44,196 nucleotides of DNA. It comes from Deltaproteobacteria bacterium UBA6601 (lineage in GTDB: Bacteria > Myxococcota_A > UBA796 > UBA9615). The position numbers and the translations under genes are program-made. Position 1 is the stretch's first letter; every line of letters begins with the position of its first letter. The notes beneath the pieces were generated by a model. That model searched no databases and was not told where the DNA came from. It saw nothing but the letters and a program-made list of their open reading frames with translations. Below, in pieces: positions 1 through 8,695 of this stretch. The stretch is taken from contig DJIF01000083.1 of assembly GCA_002433485.1 (NCBI GenBank), positions 36,137-80,332 on the forward strand, read 5' to 3'.

Positions 1-1647
1 GTCTTCGCAGTCCTCGCAGTCCAGCGAAGTGTCGGCGTCACTGTCTGCCTCTCCGCCGCCGTCGTCATTGGTGGTGATGAAGTCCGCGCTGCCGTTGCAG
101 TCATTGTCGACTCCGTCACAACTCTCCGGGTTGCCGGGGAAGCTGCTTGGGTCACTATCGTCACAGTCCGCACAGTCCAGGGAGGTGTCGGCGTCACTGT
201 CTGCTTCGCCGCCGCCATCGTCATTGGTGGTGGTGAAGTCTGGGCTGCCACTGCAGTCGTTATCGAGACCGTCGCAGGCCTCGTCGTTGCCGGTGAAGTT
301 GTTGCTGCCCGTCGCCGGGTCGTCATCACAGTCGCCTTCACACTCTGTCTGCCCGTCGCCATCGTCGTCAGTTTCACCGCCAGCGACTCCGGGATTGCCG
401 AAGTCATCGAAGCCGTTGCAGTCTGTATCGGCACCGTCGCAGACCTCAGTAGCACCCGGATAAATGAGCTCATCAGTGTCGTCGCAGTCGGTGCACCCGA
501 AGCCGTCTCCGTCACTATCGTTGGCGTTTTCGTCGGTCGCACCATCGCAGTTGTTGTCCTGACCGTCGCAGACCTCGACTGCCCCTGGCAGGTTCTCGGC
601 GTTGTCGTCCTCGCAGTCTTCGCAGTCAAGCGCTCCGTCAGCGTCGCTGTCGGCTTCGCCTCCGCCATCTTGCTCCGTGGTGGTGAAGTCCGCGTCGCCG
701 CTGCAGTCATTGTCAGCACCGTCGCAAGACTCGGTATTGCCAGGGTAGTTGCCAGGGTCGCTATCGTCGCAATCAAGCAGCCAGCCATCTGGGTCGTCGG
801 GATCTTCTAGCGCCAGGACGAAGTCGGCGCCTGGGCTTGCACAGCTCAGGACCTCATCGATCACAGGATCGATGACCGCGCCCACTCCGTCACCGTCCCC
901 ATCGCGGTGCCAGGTGGAGCGAGCACTGGAGTCATCGCTCGGGTCACAGTTATTGTCTTGTTGTTCGGCGCCGCTGCCTTCCTCGCAGGTCTCGGTGTTG
1001 CCAGGGTAGTTGTTGGCGTCGTCATCATCGCAGTCGTTGTCATCGAGGGTGCTGACATCGCCATCAGGGCCACAGTTGGTGACGCCGTCGCCATCAAGGT
1101 CGAAGCCTTCGTCCACTTCTTCATTGCAGTTGTTGTCGACGGCGTCGCACAGCTCGCTGGCTTCAGGATTGATGGTCGGGTCATTGTCGTCGCAGTCGCC
1201 GGCATCAACGCTGAACCCGTCACGGTCGTTGTCACCGACTGCCGCTACTCCGGTGGCTTGCAGCGCCACCTCGGTACGGTTCTCGCCCCAGAGCAAGCGC
1301 AGTACTGCGCTACTGATGCCCTCTTCTGTGGGGCTGAATTCGATGAACACAAAGCGTGCTGAGGCCTCAGGTACCTCAATGGGGAAGTCCACATCGACTC
1401 GGAAGGGCGTCCCAGCATCTAGATCGAAGACCACAGTGGTCGGACCGCTGCCGTTGTTGGTGATCTCCAGGAGGGCATCGCCGGTAGTGCCAAGCTCAAT
1501 TTCACCAAAGCTGATGGAGTTGGGCTCGACGGTAATCTGTGCTTCACCGCCGCAGCCGCACAGCACCAACAGACTGGCCATCAGCCAGAGGGCAACTGTA
1601 CCTGTCGGTGCGGGGCGTATAGATGCTTGTCGGTCGCTCTGCGACAT
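1..1647 (-). CDS. MopE-like Asp/Cys-repeat lipoprotein (3' end outside window)
   Basis: The start at 1647 is supported by a GGAG five to six bases upstream; 549 residues are visible and the frame is still open at base 1. The N-terminus is a signal peptide with a plausible lipobox (LCGC, Cys32). Residues about 36-135 look like an immunoglobulin-like ASH/'choice-of-anchor D' domain (SFGEIELGTTG ... ALQATGVA). From about 139 onward the protein is built of acidic, cysteine-rich units of the type DCDDxDPxxxPGxxExCDGxDNDC, the 'putative metal-binding motif' of MopE-like proteins. These bind metal or calcium in known examples and sit at the cell surface; here that is inferred. Three units of about 52 residues are nearly identical (see repeat entry). 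The gene is not annotated by any long minus-strand open frame with its own stop because it leaves the window. Confidence 0.85.
   Translation of the reverse strand, partial: MSQSDRQASIRPAPTGTVALWLMASLLVLCGCGGEAQITVEPNSISFGEIELGTTGDALLEITNNGSGPTTVVFDLDAGTPFRVDVDFPIEVPEASARFVFIEFSPTEEGISSAVLRLLWGENRTEVALQATGVAAVGDNDRDGFSVDAGDCDDNDPTINPEASELCDAVDNNCNEEVDEGFDLDGDGVTNCGPDGDVSTLDDNDCDDDDANNYPGNTETCEEGSGAEQQDNNCDPSDDSSARSTWHRDGDGDGVGAVIDPVIDEVLSCASPGADFVLALEDPDDPDGWLLDCDDSDPGNYPGNTESCDGADNDCSGDADFTTTEQDGGGEADSDADGALDCEDCEDDNAENLPGAVEVCDGQDNNCDGATDENANDSDGDGFGCTDCDDTDELIYPGATEVCDGADTDCNGFDDFGNPGVAGGETDDDGDGQTECEGDCDDDPATGSNNFTGNDEACDGLDNDCSGSPDFTTTNDDGGGEADSDADTSLDCADCDDSDPSSFPGNPESCDGVDNDCNGSADFITTNDDGGGEADSDADTSLDCEDCED
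29..789 (-). repeat. Near-identical ~156-bp coding repeats in the MopE-like gene
   Basis: Units begin (plus-strand coordinates) near 29, 185 and 634 and are about 156 bp long, with the first two lying head to tail. Each encodes a block containing GGGEADSDAD, an LDCxDCDD turn, a PGNxESCDG stretch and a DFTTT segment. The sequence from 1 to 28 is the beginning of one more unit, so the array continues beyond the window. High DNA-level identity between neighbouring units suggests recent duplication or gene conversion. Confidence 0.75.
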
Positions 1648-1882
1648 GGTGTTCTCCGAACGGATGTCGTCGTGTCGGTGCGGGTCATGTGGCTGGTTTA
1701 GCTGTCTGACCTGGTGGCTTGAGTCTTTCTGTTGCTTCGCGTTGTGCGAGGGTTGCAACAGCCTACAAGATAGAGACGGGTTGTGACCATTTGCAGGGCC
1801 TGAGTCTGCCTGGTCAGGTCACTACTGGCTGAGTCTGGCCAGGACCTGATCCCCGTCTTTCCTGGGCTGCGGTTGCCTGGCA
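1648..1882. other. Intergenic region upstream of the MopE-like gene
   Basis: This 235-bp gap lies between the ligase-like gene stop and the MopE-like start, both on the minus strand, so it should carry the latter's promoter. GGAG at 1654-1657 (minus sense) is a good ribosome site. A perfect 7-bp inverted repeat (1814-1820 with 1843-1849, 22-base loop) is present, but no run of T follows it. I see no clear -35/-10 pair and no small gene. Confidence 0.4.
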
Positions 1883-3475
1883 TCAACTGCTCCTATCTTT
1901 CTCGGTCCTCTCGGCACTTGGTTGCCGTCGAGAGCTCGGCGGCATCGAGGTGATCGGCTGGTTGGGCATCGCATTGCGGAATTCTTGCTCCTCCTGACGC
2001 GAGATACGTAGCACCCAGGGGGGGGCGGGAGTTCCTTCCTGGGGTTGTCCATTGATGCTTCGACAGGTGAGCAGCAAGACCCACAGTGGCCAGACTGCAG
2101 GAGCGCTCGGGTTGTTGCCGTGGGAAAAGAGCAGGTAGATGGGAGAACTGCAGAGCCAGAACACCACTGCGCTCTGAGCGAACATCTTATGACCGGGTCG
2201 GAGTAAACCGCGCAGCCCTCCTGATAGCATCCAGAGAAACAGCAAAAGACCCACGAGCCCAGTGGTTGTGCCGTACTCAAGGGGAGCCGAGTGGGCACTC
2301 TTAGCGGCTTGTTCGGGCATGATACGAAGGGTCTCCCAGTCATCTTTCATCGGCCTGGTCATAAAGCCATGGCCAAACACCGGCCTTTTCTGCAGTCCGT
2401 TGATGAAACTCATCCAGATCTCATCGCGACCGACGCTACCCTGAATCTGGGCAGCTTCAGTGGTGAGCAGTCGGTCCAGGCCGACTCGGCCGGTTGGGGT
2501 GGTGGCGAAGCCGACCAGAGCAACAAAGACGATTGCCGGGCCGAGGAAGGTGCGCAGGGTGCCTCTGCTCTGAATGGAGAGCATTTGGTTGGGGTTATTG
2601 GGGCGGATAAGCCACAGATAGGTGATGCCGCAGATTCCCGTGCCAAGGATTGCTGCTCGAGAGCCGGACAGCAGCACTGCGCTGCCACAAATCACCAGGG
2701 TCAGCTCCAGCCATCGGGACCGTTCCCTTTGACGTTGATAACTGATGGCGAGTACCGAGGCCATGCTCAGCAGTCCGCAACTGGCCATGGTGTTGGGATT
2801 GCCGAAGATTCCGCAGAATCCAGGGGCGGAACTTCCGGTCCCCGCATTGTTGAAGACCCAGCGCTCATATCTCGCCCCGGGAAGGTCCAGAGCAATGGCG
2901 AAAATGCTCAGTGTTGAGGTCATGAGACCCATCAGCAGCAGTCCCTTCAGCCATGTTTCCCAGAAGGCTTCAGGGTTCTTGTGGAGGCCTCGGGCGACGC
3001 TGATCAGCAGTGCCATAAAGAACAGCCAGCCGCCATAGAAGTAGCTGTGGGCCGGGTCGATGCCGAAGCCGCTCGCCAGGAGGGCCCACGACAGGAAGAC
3101 TGCTGGGCCGCTGATGGCAGCGAAGCCCGGCCCGGTGAGTAGGGCCCGCCAACCCACAATGAAGACCGGCAGAGCGATAGCCATGCTAACCGGCAGTCGA
3201 CCCGAGTCAAACAGCTCTTCGTGGGCGAAGACGTTCATGTCGCGGGCCACATTCATGAAGTGCAGGAAGAGCAGACCGAGCAGCGCGAGCTGGCCGAAGG
3301 ACAGCGAGAACAGTCGCGGCAGGAGGCCGATGAACAGCACCGCTCCGAAGTAGATGAGGCCGATTCGTGCGGTGTCTTTCGAGGCGATCAAGCCTGCTCC
3401 AGCCAACAGCGCAAACAGCACCGTCGCCACAACCACCAGCAGAATCAGGCTCCGTGTGCTGTTGCCGGAGTCCAT
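1883..3475 (-). CDS. O-antigen ligase/polymerase-like membrane protein (Wzy_C family)
   Basis: This 530-residue protein has about ten or more hydrophobic segments and the hallmarks of the O-antigen ligase/Wzy_C superfamily: GNPNT at 225-229, SGSRAA at 270-275, an FGHGF motif at 367-371 and a conserved-looking histidine at about 395 before a LEYG stretch. Such proteins polymerise or ligate lipid-linked glycans at the periplasmic face of the inner membrane. Its ATG overlaps the TGA of the preceding ligase/TPR gene by one base, so the two are translationally coupled and likely belong to one operon with the tyrosine kinase upstream. The C-terminal ~60 residues are polar and Pro/Ser/Arg-rich, probably cytoplasmic. 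Whether it is a polymerase, ligase or protein glycosylase cannot be told from sequence. Confidence 0.8.
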   Translation of the reverse strand: MDSGNSTRSLILLVVVATVLFALLAGAGLIASKDTARIGLIYFGAVLFIGLLPRLFSLSFGQLALLGLLFLHFMNVARDMNVFAHEELFDSGRLPVSMAIALPVFIVGWRALLTGPGFAAISGPAVFLSWALLASGFGIDPAHSYFYGGWLFFMALLISVARGLHKNPEAFWETWLKGLLLMGLMTSTLSIFAIALDLPGARYERWVFNNAGTGSSAPGFCGIFGNPNTMASCGLLSMASVLAISYQRQRERSRWLELTLVICGSAVLLSGSRAAILGTGICGITYLWLIRPNNPNQMLSIQSRGTLRTFLGPAIVFVALVGFATTPTGRVGLDRLLTTEAAQIQGSVGRDEIWMSFINGLQKRPVFGHGFMTRPMKDDWETLRIMPEQAAKSAHSAPLEYGTTTGLVGLLLFLWMLSGGLRGLLRPGHKMFAQSAVVFWLCSSPIYLLFSHGNNPSAPAVWPLWVLLLTCRSINGQPQEGTPAPPWVLRISRQEEQEFRNAMPNQPITSMPPSSRRQPSAERTEKDRSS

Positions 3476-6114
3476 CAGCGCCGCTCTCCAGTTGGATTTG
3501 TTGTCTTCAGGTTGTCGTTGTTGGGCTCTTCAGTCGCCTTATAGGTCCCCGGATCGGTCGCAACCGGTCTTGTCGTTCCTGATGTTGGGCTGCCCTGAGG
3601 GCTGGGTAACGGTCCAAGCTCTTGCCGTAGCAGGCTTAGCTCGTTGTTTTCGAGTTGGCTGGCTGGTACTTGCTGGAGTAGTTCTCGAGCTTCATTGCGC
3701 CGCTTTAGCCTGTCCAGCAGCCTGACCTCTTTGAGCCAGGCGTCTGTCAGGCTCGGGTCCAGATGGCGCGCCTGACGCATCAGGCCCAGGGCCAGGGAGG
3801 CCTCGCCATCATCCTGTTCCAGGTCAGCGAGGAGCAATAGCGCCCTGGCCGCGGTACTTGAGTCGCCTCGTCGGGCGTGGCGAATGGCAACTCTCGCCCG
3901 GTCGGGCTGGCCCAACGCCAGTCGCCAGGTTGCCAGCGTGAGATAGGCGTCAGCAGAGCGATGTTTCTGGCGTAGAAGGACCTCTGCTAGCCGCTCAGCC
4001 GCCCAGGCTCTTTCTCCACAGCCCCACAGCACATGCAGCAGCCTTAGCTCCATTCCATCGCTGATTGGTCGTTCTTTCAGGAACTTGAGCGTCAAGGTCA
4101 GCGCCTCTTCATGGCGGCCAGACTCCATCAGGGTCCTGGCGTGGACATAGCCACTGCGAGGGTCCTCAGGATGGCGTTCGAAGGCTGCCCGTGCGAGCTC
4201 CGCCCGTCGCGGATCTGCCCTCCAGATGGCGAACTCGGCCATGAGTCCGGGAAGTTCTGGTCGTTCCCGAGGCAGGGCGGAAAGCACCGCTTCGGTATCG
4301 CTCCATGAACTCAGCAACTCTTCCAGCAGCCTGCGTAGATCCAATGGTGATGCGTCTGCCAGTGCCAGTTTGAATTCGATTCGAGCCTGACTTTGTGCGC
4401 CCAGCGCACGCAGCAGCCGCGAGGTCATCAGGTGTGGATCAGGGTGCTGAGGGGCAAGCAGCATGGCGCGGTTCAGCCAGGAGAAAGCCCGTTCCGTTGC
4501 CCCTGCTGCTGCAAAGCGCTTACCCAGCTCTTGGGCCAGCACAAAGGAACTCGGGTGATGTGGCCACAGGCGTGCTGCCAGCTCGTCAAGGTCGCTATGT
4601 TCGGTGCTTGGGTCCAGCTGAGCTCGGTTCAGATCGGCCCGAAGATCCCAGTGCGGCAGGGTCGGAGTGCTTATAACTACACTGGTCAACAACCCTGCAA
4701 GGAGCAGCCACTGACTCCGGGAGCCTGCCGGTCGAGCGTGACCTTGGCCTTGCAGTACCGCCAGCAGTAGGGCCGCGGTGAGCAGGACTCCTCCGGTATA
4801 GGAAGCGAAGTCCGCCTGCTCGTGTACGAAGAGTGAACAGAGTGCAGCGGCAGCTCCGGCGAGTTTGCTGTGCTGAAACCCTTGCCGCAGGCTGCTGATT
4901 ATGAGGCCGATGAGCAGTCCGAACAGCAGCGGACCTAGGAGCAAGCCACTTTCAGTCAGGAGCTTCAGGGGTAGCACTTCAGGTTGGAAGGCCAGGTCTC
5001 TTCCTGCGCCGGTGCGAAATTCGGGGAAGGCATCCAAAAAACCGCCGACTCCGACTCCGCTTATGAAATGGGCCTTGGCCAGGGTCAAGCCGTCCGGCAG
5101 CTGGTGCATGCGAGGCTCTTCGCTCATGAGTTCCAGACCGAGCCCTGAGACGGGGTCGGTCTTGGCTTTCTCCACCACCAGCAGGAAACTAAGGCTTGCT
5201 CCGATGATGATGAGGCTCGCCCCGATACCAAGCACAGCGTGCCAGCTTGGAACCGCCGTGTTCCGCGCTCTATGGAGGCTGTGTAGGGTAATGACCACCC
5301 CGAGGCCCACAGCGGCACCGAGCACCCCGCTGCGGGAGTTCATGATCAGCAGCATGACCAGAGCGACCAGGCTTAAGCTGAACAGGAGGGCTGAAGCAAG
5401 CCCGTGGTCTCTTGCATGGAGCAGTTCGCCGACGCTTACCAGCAGGATCATTCCAACGAAGGCTGCCCAGTGGTTTTCGTTGATGAAGGTAGCCCGTAGC
5501 GGGTCGCGGAACGCTGAAATCGGTTCGTAGAGTCCCAGCACCGAGTTCGACTCAAGAGCTGTCTGAACGCCGCAGACGAGGATGGCGAGGCTGCCCGAGG
5601 TGAGTACCCAGGTCAGTGCCCGTTGCCGGAACGAAGCACTGCCGGCGCGTTGCCAACACAGTAGGAAGAAGGCGGCTGCAGTGCACCACCGCAGGACTGC
5701 GAAGTAGCCAGGTCCTGGCGCGCGGTGAGCGACCCCCCAGCTTTCGCTAAGCTGCGTTCCAGGGAGACCTCGCGCCCATGCCTCGGCAGCTTTCGGCGAG
5801 ACCCATTCGAGCAGTTCTGGGGGTAGTGGAACCAGTGGGAGCAACACGGTTGCGCCGGAGGCGATCAGCAATGCGGAACTGAGCGGATTGGGCCAGCGCA
5901 GCTGGTTGCTCCCCAACAAGGTCAGCGCCCAGGCTACAAAGGTGAGCCCAGCCAGGGTTAGCCAGCTTGCAGGGTGGACAGTGCCTACCGCCAGCGGCGC
6001 GCAGACGATTGCGGCGAAGATGGCCCGGTCTGCCCAGCACAGGGCCGTGGGGGAACCTGCTGTAGGGCTCTCTCGGTCCGCGCGGGGGCGCTTTGAAGGG
6101 TGATCAGCGGACAT
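3475..6114 (-). CDS. O-antigen ligase-like membrane protein fused to C-terminal TPR domain
   Basis: The protein is 879 residues. Residues about 30-485 are polytopic membrane and carry Wzy_C-type motifs: NENHWA at 212-217, NSRSG at 259-263 and GVGVGGF at 353-359. Residues about 500-850 are Ala/Leu/Arg-rich helical repeats that read as TPRs (for example a Trp-Leu-Asn-Arg-Ala pattern followed by APQHPDPH). This ligase-plus-TPR layout occurs in bacterial exopolysaccharide polymerases and some O-oligosaccharyltransferases. It begins 23 bp after the kinase stop and overlaps the next ligase gene by one base. No strong Shine-Dalgarno is visible, which fits coupling to the kinase. The TPR part probably faces the periplasm and could dock partner proteins; that is inference. 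Confidence 0.8.
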   Translation of the reverse strand: MSADHPSKRPRADRESPTAGSPTALCWADRAIFAAIVCAPLAVGTVHPASWLTLAGLTFVAWALTLLGSNQLRWPNPLSSALLIASGATVLLPLVPLPPELLEWVSPKAAEAWARGLPGTQLSESWGVAHRAPGPGYFAVLRWCTAAAFFLLCWQRAGSASFRQRALTWVLTSGSLAILVCGVQTALESNSVLGLYEPISAFRDPLRATFINENHWAAFVGMILLVSVGELLHARDHGLASALLFSLSLVALVMLLIMNSRSGVLGAAVGLGVVITLHSLHRARNTAVPSWHAVLGIGASLIIIGASLSFLLVVEKAKTDPVSGLGLELMSEEPRMHQLPDGLTLAKAHFISGVGVGGFLDAFPEFRTGAGRDLAFQPEVLPLKLLTESGLLLGPLLFGLLIGLIISSLRQGFQHSKLAGAAAALCSLFVHEQADFASYTGGVLLTAALLLAVLQGQGHARPAGSRSQWLLLAGLLTSVVISTPTLPHWDLRADLNRAQLDPSTEHSDLDELAARLWPHHPSSFVLAQELGKRFAAAGATERAFSWLNRAMLLAPQHPDPHLMTSRLLRALGAQSQARIEFKLALADASPLDLRRLLEELLSSWSDTEAVLSALPRERPELPGLMAEFAIWRADPRRAELARAAFERHPEDPRSGYVHARTLMESGRHEEALTLTLKFLKERPISDGMELRLLHVLWGCGERAWAAERLAEVLLRQKHRSADAYLTLATWRLALGQPDRARVAIRHARRGDSSTAARALLLLADLEQDDGEASLALGLMRQARHLDPSLTDAWLKEVRLLDRLKRRNEARELLQQVPASQLENNELSLLRQELGPLPSPQGSPTSGTTRPVATDPGTYKATEEPNNDNLKTTNPTGERR

Positions 6115-6137
6115 GGACAGGGCGCGACCTGCTCAGC

Positions 6138-8444
6138 TCAGGCCAGGGTGTTTGAGAGCTCGTCTTCGTCGTCTTCGTCGCCTTCGACGCCGTATTCGCC
6201 AGCTACGTCTCCGTATCCGGAGCCATAGCCATAGCCATAGCCATAGCCATAGCCATAGCCGTAGCCGTAGTAACTGTAGGTTCTCTCGTGTGGGTTGTAG
6301 CCATTGCAGACAACACCCAACAGGTCAGCGCCGACAGCGCGCAGGCTGATCAGAGTTGCCCTCAACCGCTTTCTGTCGGTTTGATTGATCCGCGCGACGA
6401 CCATGCTGGCGTCGGTCAGTTGGGCCAGGATGCTGGCATCGGTCACCGCTAGCACTGGCGGAGAGTCAAACAAAACGTAGTCGTAGAGTTCGCCCAGGTG
6501 ATGGACGAGTTGCCGGAACCCTGCTGTGCCGAGGAGCTCAGCCGGGTTTTGCGGAGACGGGCCACAGCAGAGGATGTCGAGCCCGTCGACTTCGGTGGAA
6601 ATAGTGGCTTCCTCTATCGTCACATCACCGAGCAGGATGCCACTCAGGCCCGGACCGGTAGATTCAATGTTGAACACCCTGTGAAGTCGTGGGCGACGCA
6701 TGTCCGTATCGACCACAAGCACCCGGTTTCCCGCCAGGGCCATCGTCACTCCAAGGTTTGCACAGACCACGGTCTTGCCCTCCTTGGGGCTGCCTGAGGT
6801 CACCAGGATTCGGCGGATGTCTTTGCGGCCGACCAGAAATATCAGGTTGGTTCGCACTGATCGTAGGCACTCTGCTGCTGTCTTGCGCGGCGCCTTTGCT
6901 GCGAACAGTTCTCGCTTCTTGCGCTCTTCCGGATGCTTGCGTTTGCGAGGTAGATCAGGAACCACACCCAGTGGGCGGACCCGGAAGATCGGCTCAAGCT
7001 CGCCGGGGTCCTTCAGTGTTGCGTCGATCGTTTCCATCACGTAGGCACCAGCTAATCCACCGAGGAAGGCCAGGATCACGATCAGCATGGCGCTTGGGAT
7101 CATGCGCGGGTGGCTGGGGCGTCGTGGCGGTGTCGCCCAGGTCAGGACGTTTACGTTGGAGGTGTCGAGGTGGGAGGAGAGTTCCGTCTCCTTGGATCGC
7201 TTGAGGATCTGTTCGTACAGGGTCGCGTTGGTTTCCGCGTCTCGACGCAGACGGTTGTATTCGACCTCCAACTCGCCCAGGGTGAGGGCCCGAACCTCGA
7301 CCGTTCGTAGCTGACCTCTAAGCAGTGATTCTTCAGCCCTGGCGCGCTCGTGCGCGCTGCGAATCCCTTCAACCACGCGCTCCAACTCGTTGCTGAGTTG
7401 AGCCTGGAGCAATCTGAGTTCACTGCGGGTTGAGGCCTGCCCTGGGAAGCGCGGTCCGTAGATTTCAGCATCTCGAGCAATCTCTCGCTCCAGCTTGAGG
7501 ATGTCCTCGCGCAGTCTGCGGATTACGCTGTCTTCGGCGACCTGGGGGTACTCGGCGGTGGCTTTGCCGGCGCCAATCCATGCATCGAGACCCTGCACGG
7601 CCACCAGTGCGTCGACCTGTTTGCGTTCAGCATCAGCCAGCGAAATGCGGAGTCGGTCGGCTTGTTCGGAGAAGGAGTTTTTCCATTGGCTGATTCCCAT
7701 GGACTGAAGTCCATGCTCAAGCCGGAATTCCTGAATCGCCTGCTCACTGACCTCAAGTGCTTTGCGTTGGTTTTCGACCTGCTCGGACAGCCAGTTGGAT
7801 GCATCGACCGTCAGCTCGTGCCGCAGGTCACGGTTCATGGACATGTAGGCTCGAATGATGCCGTTGGCCAGATCTGCACTGAGCTGCGGGTCATGCTCTG
7901 TAACCGACAGTGAGAAGATCTTGCTTTCTGGTGAGGGCTCAACCGTCAGCGCCCTGCGCAGCCTTGAGATGGCATTCTCACGGATGATCTGTGGCGAGGG
8001 TTGTTCACCATCTGGGGCTTCTGCCAGGGCCTTGACCCAGGTCGGATCGCTGGCCAGGCCCAGTGTGTCGATGACCCTACCCGCGATGGTCTTTCCGACC
8101 AGAATATCGTGCTGGGTATTGTAGTACCTGTTGATAGACCGGGAGCCTCGACCAGGTAGGTCGGTTGAGACATCTTTGACCGTGTCCAGAACCCGTGCCC
8201 CCTGATGATGAATCATCATCTTGGACTCGGCGGTGTACAGCTTGGGTTGGCTGATCAGTACCGCGGCACCAATGGCCCCGACCACAATGAAGGTGATGTA
8301 GGCAGTCGTTCGATGACGGAGAAGCGTTGCCAGAGTTCTGTAGAACAGTTCCCTGGGAGAGTCGACCACTGACTCAGGAATGTGGTCCTGAGTCGGCGAT
8401 GGAAGCTCCTCGCGAAGCAGCGTTGGTGCGGTTCCTTGCGACAT
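6138..8444 (-). CDS. Wzz/Wzc-type polysaccharide co-polymerase tyrosine kinase (BY-kinase)
   Basis: From ATG 8444 the protein has 768 residues. Order: TM1 about 47-65, a periplasmic Wzz/GNVR region with long coiled coil, TM2 about 447-468, then a cytoplasmic CpsD/CapB-type kinase. Walker A is SGSPKEGKT (about 550-558), Walker A' is VLVVDTDMRRP, and Walker B is VLFDSPP (about 655). The C-terminal tail is tyrosine-rich, with eight Tyr-Gly dipeptides in a row plus flanking tyrosines, then an acidic end. BY-kinases control length and export of capsule or EPS through autophosphorylation of such tails. The frame is open upstream to a GTG at 8609, but those residues are unlike the family and I place the start at MSQGT. 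It heads the kinase-ligase-ligase operon. Confidence 0.9.
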   Translation of the reverse strand: MSQGTAPTLLREELPSPTQDHIPESVVDSPRELFYRTLATLLRHRTTAYITFIVVGAIGAAVLISQPKLYTAESKMMIHHQGARVLDTVKDVSTDLPGRGSRSINRYYNTQHDILVGKTIAGRVIDTLGLASDPTWVKALAEAPDGEQPSPQIIRENAISRLRRALTVEPSPESKIFSLSVTEHDPQLSADLANGIIRAYMSMNRDLRHELTVDASNWLSEQVENQRKALEVSEQAIQEFRLEHGLQSMGISQWKNSFSEQADRLRISLADAERKQVDALVAVQGLDAWIGAGKATAEYPQVAEDSVIRRLREDILKLEREIARDAEIYGPRFPGQASTRSELRLLQAQLSNELERVVEGIRSAHERARAEESLLRGQLRTVEVRALTLGELEVEYNRLRRDAETNATLYEQILKRSKETELSSHLDTSNVNVLTWATPPRRPSHPRMIPSAMLIVILAFLGGLAGAYVMETIDATLKDPGELEPIFRVRPLGVVPDLPRKRKHPEERKKRELFAAKAPRKTAAECLRSVRTNLIFLVGRKDIRRILVTSGSPKEGKTVVCANLGVTMALAGNRVLVVDTDMRRPRLHRVFNIESTGPGLSGILLGDVTIEEATISTEVDGLDILCCGPSPQNPAELLGTAGFRQLVHHLGELYDYVLFDSPPVLAVTDASILAQLTDASMVVARINQTDRKRLRATLISLRAVGADLLGVVCNGYNPHERTYSYYGYGYGYGYGYGYGYGSGYGDVAGEYGVEGDEDDEDELSNTLA
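6223..6270 (-). repeat. Hexanucleotide tandem repeat encoding (Tyr-Gly)8
   Basis: Six perfect copies of CCATAG (6223-6258) are followed by two CCGTAG copies (6259-6270) on the plus strand. On the coding strand each unit encodes Tyr-Gly in the kinase tail. Because the unit is six bases, gain or loss of copies never shifts the frame and only alters the number of candidate phosphotyrosines. Confidence 0.95.
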
Positions 8445-8695
8445 CGTTGGTTCCAATGCTTCCCAGTTCTTTCGCTTGCAGCCCCAGCCTCCGTTCGTCA
8501 CGGGTAGCACATGGATAGGGCCGCAATTACAGTTCGGCAACGCTACTTCCAACTGTTGCGCCCTCGCGGGCGCGCGCCACCAGTACATGGCGCTAGGAAG
8601 CAACGGCACAGGGTAGTCAGGGGGATTATCCTGTCAATGTTCCCTAGCTGCCCATCGGTCCGTCGCGGTTAGGATATGTTGCCTTAGGAGACCCT
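8445..8695. promoter_or_regulatory. Divergent intergenic region between kinase and lipoprotein genes
   Basis: This 251-bp region separates the minus-strand kinase operon from the plus-strand lipoprotein and should contain promoters for both. A GATAAT-like hexamer in minus sense (about 8626-8631), just downstream of a TTGACA-like hexamer (8632-8637), is present, but the two are too close to act as a pair. A perfect 6-bp hairpin (8558-8563 with 8568-8573, four-base loop) lies in the possible kinase leader. AGGAG at 8686-8690 is the ribosome site for the GTG at 8696. The individual promoter elements are guesses. Confidence 0.35.

Noticed and set aside
1..800. Regularly spaced repeats that could suggest a CRISPR array or satellite
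   Set aside because: The units are about 156 bp, in frame, and encode the Asp/Cys metal-binding motif; there are no short direct repeats with unique spacers.
29..1786. Several long Ser/Pro- or Val/Ala-rich open frames on the plus strand
   Set aside because: They are antisense shadows of the MopE-like minus-strand gene, created by its repetitive codon use.
1814..1849. Inverted repeat as a transcription terminator of the ligase-like gene
   Set aside because: The stem is only 7 bp with a 22-base loop and no T-run on either strand.
8445..8609. N-terminal extension of the kinase to GTG 8609
   Set aside because: The added 55 residues are unlike Wzz-type N-termini, and the family-like sequence starts at MSQGT.
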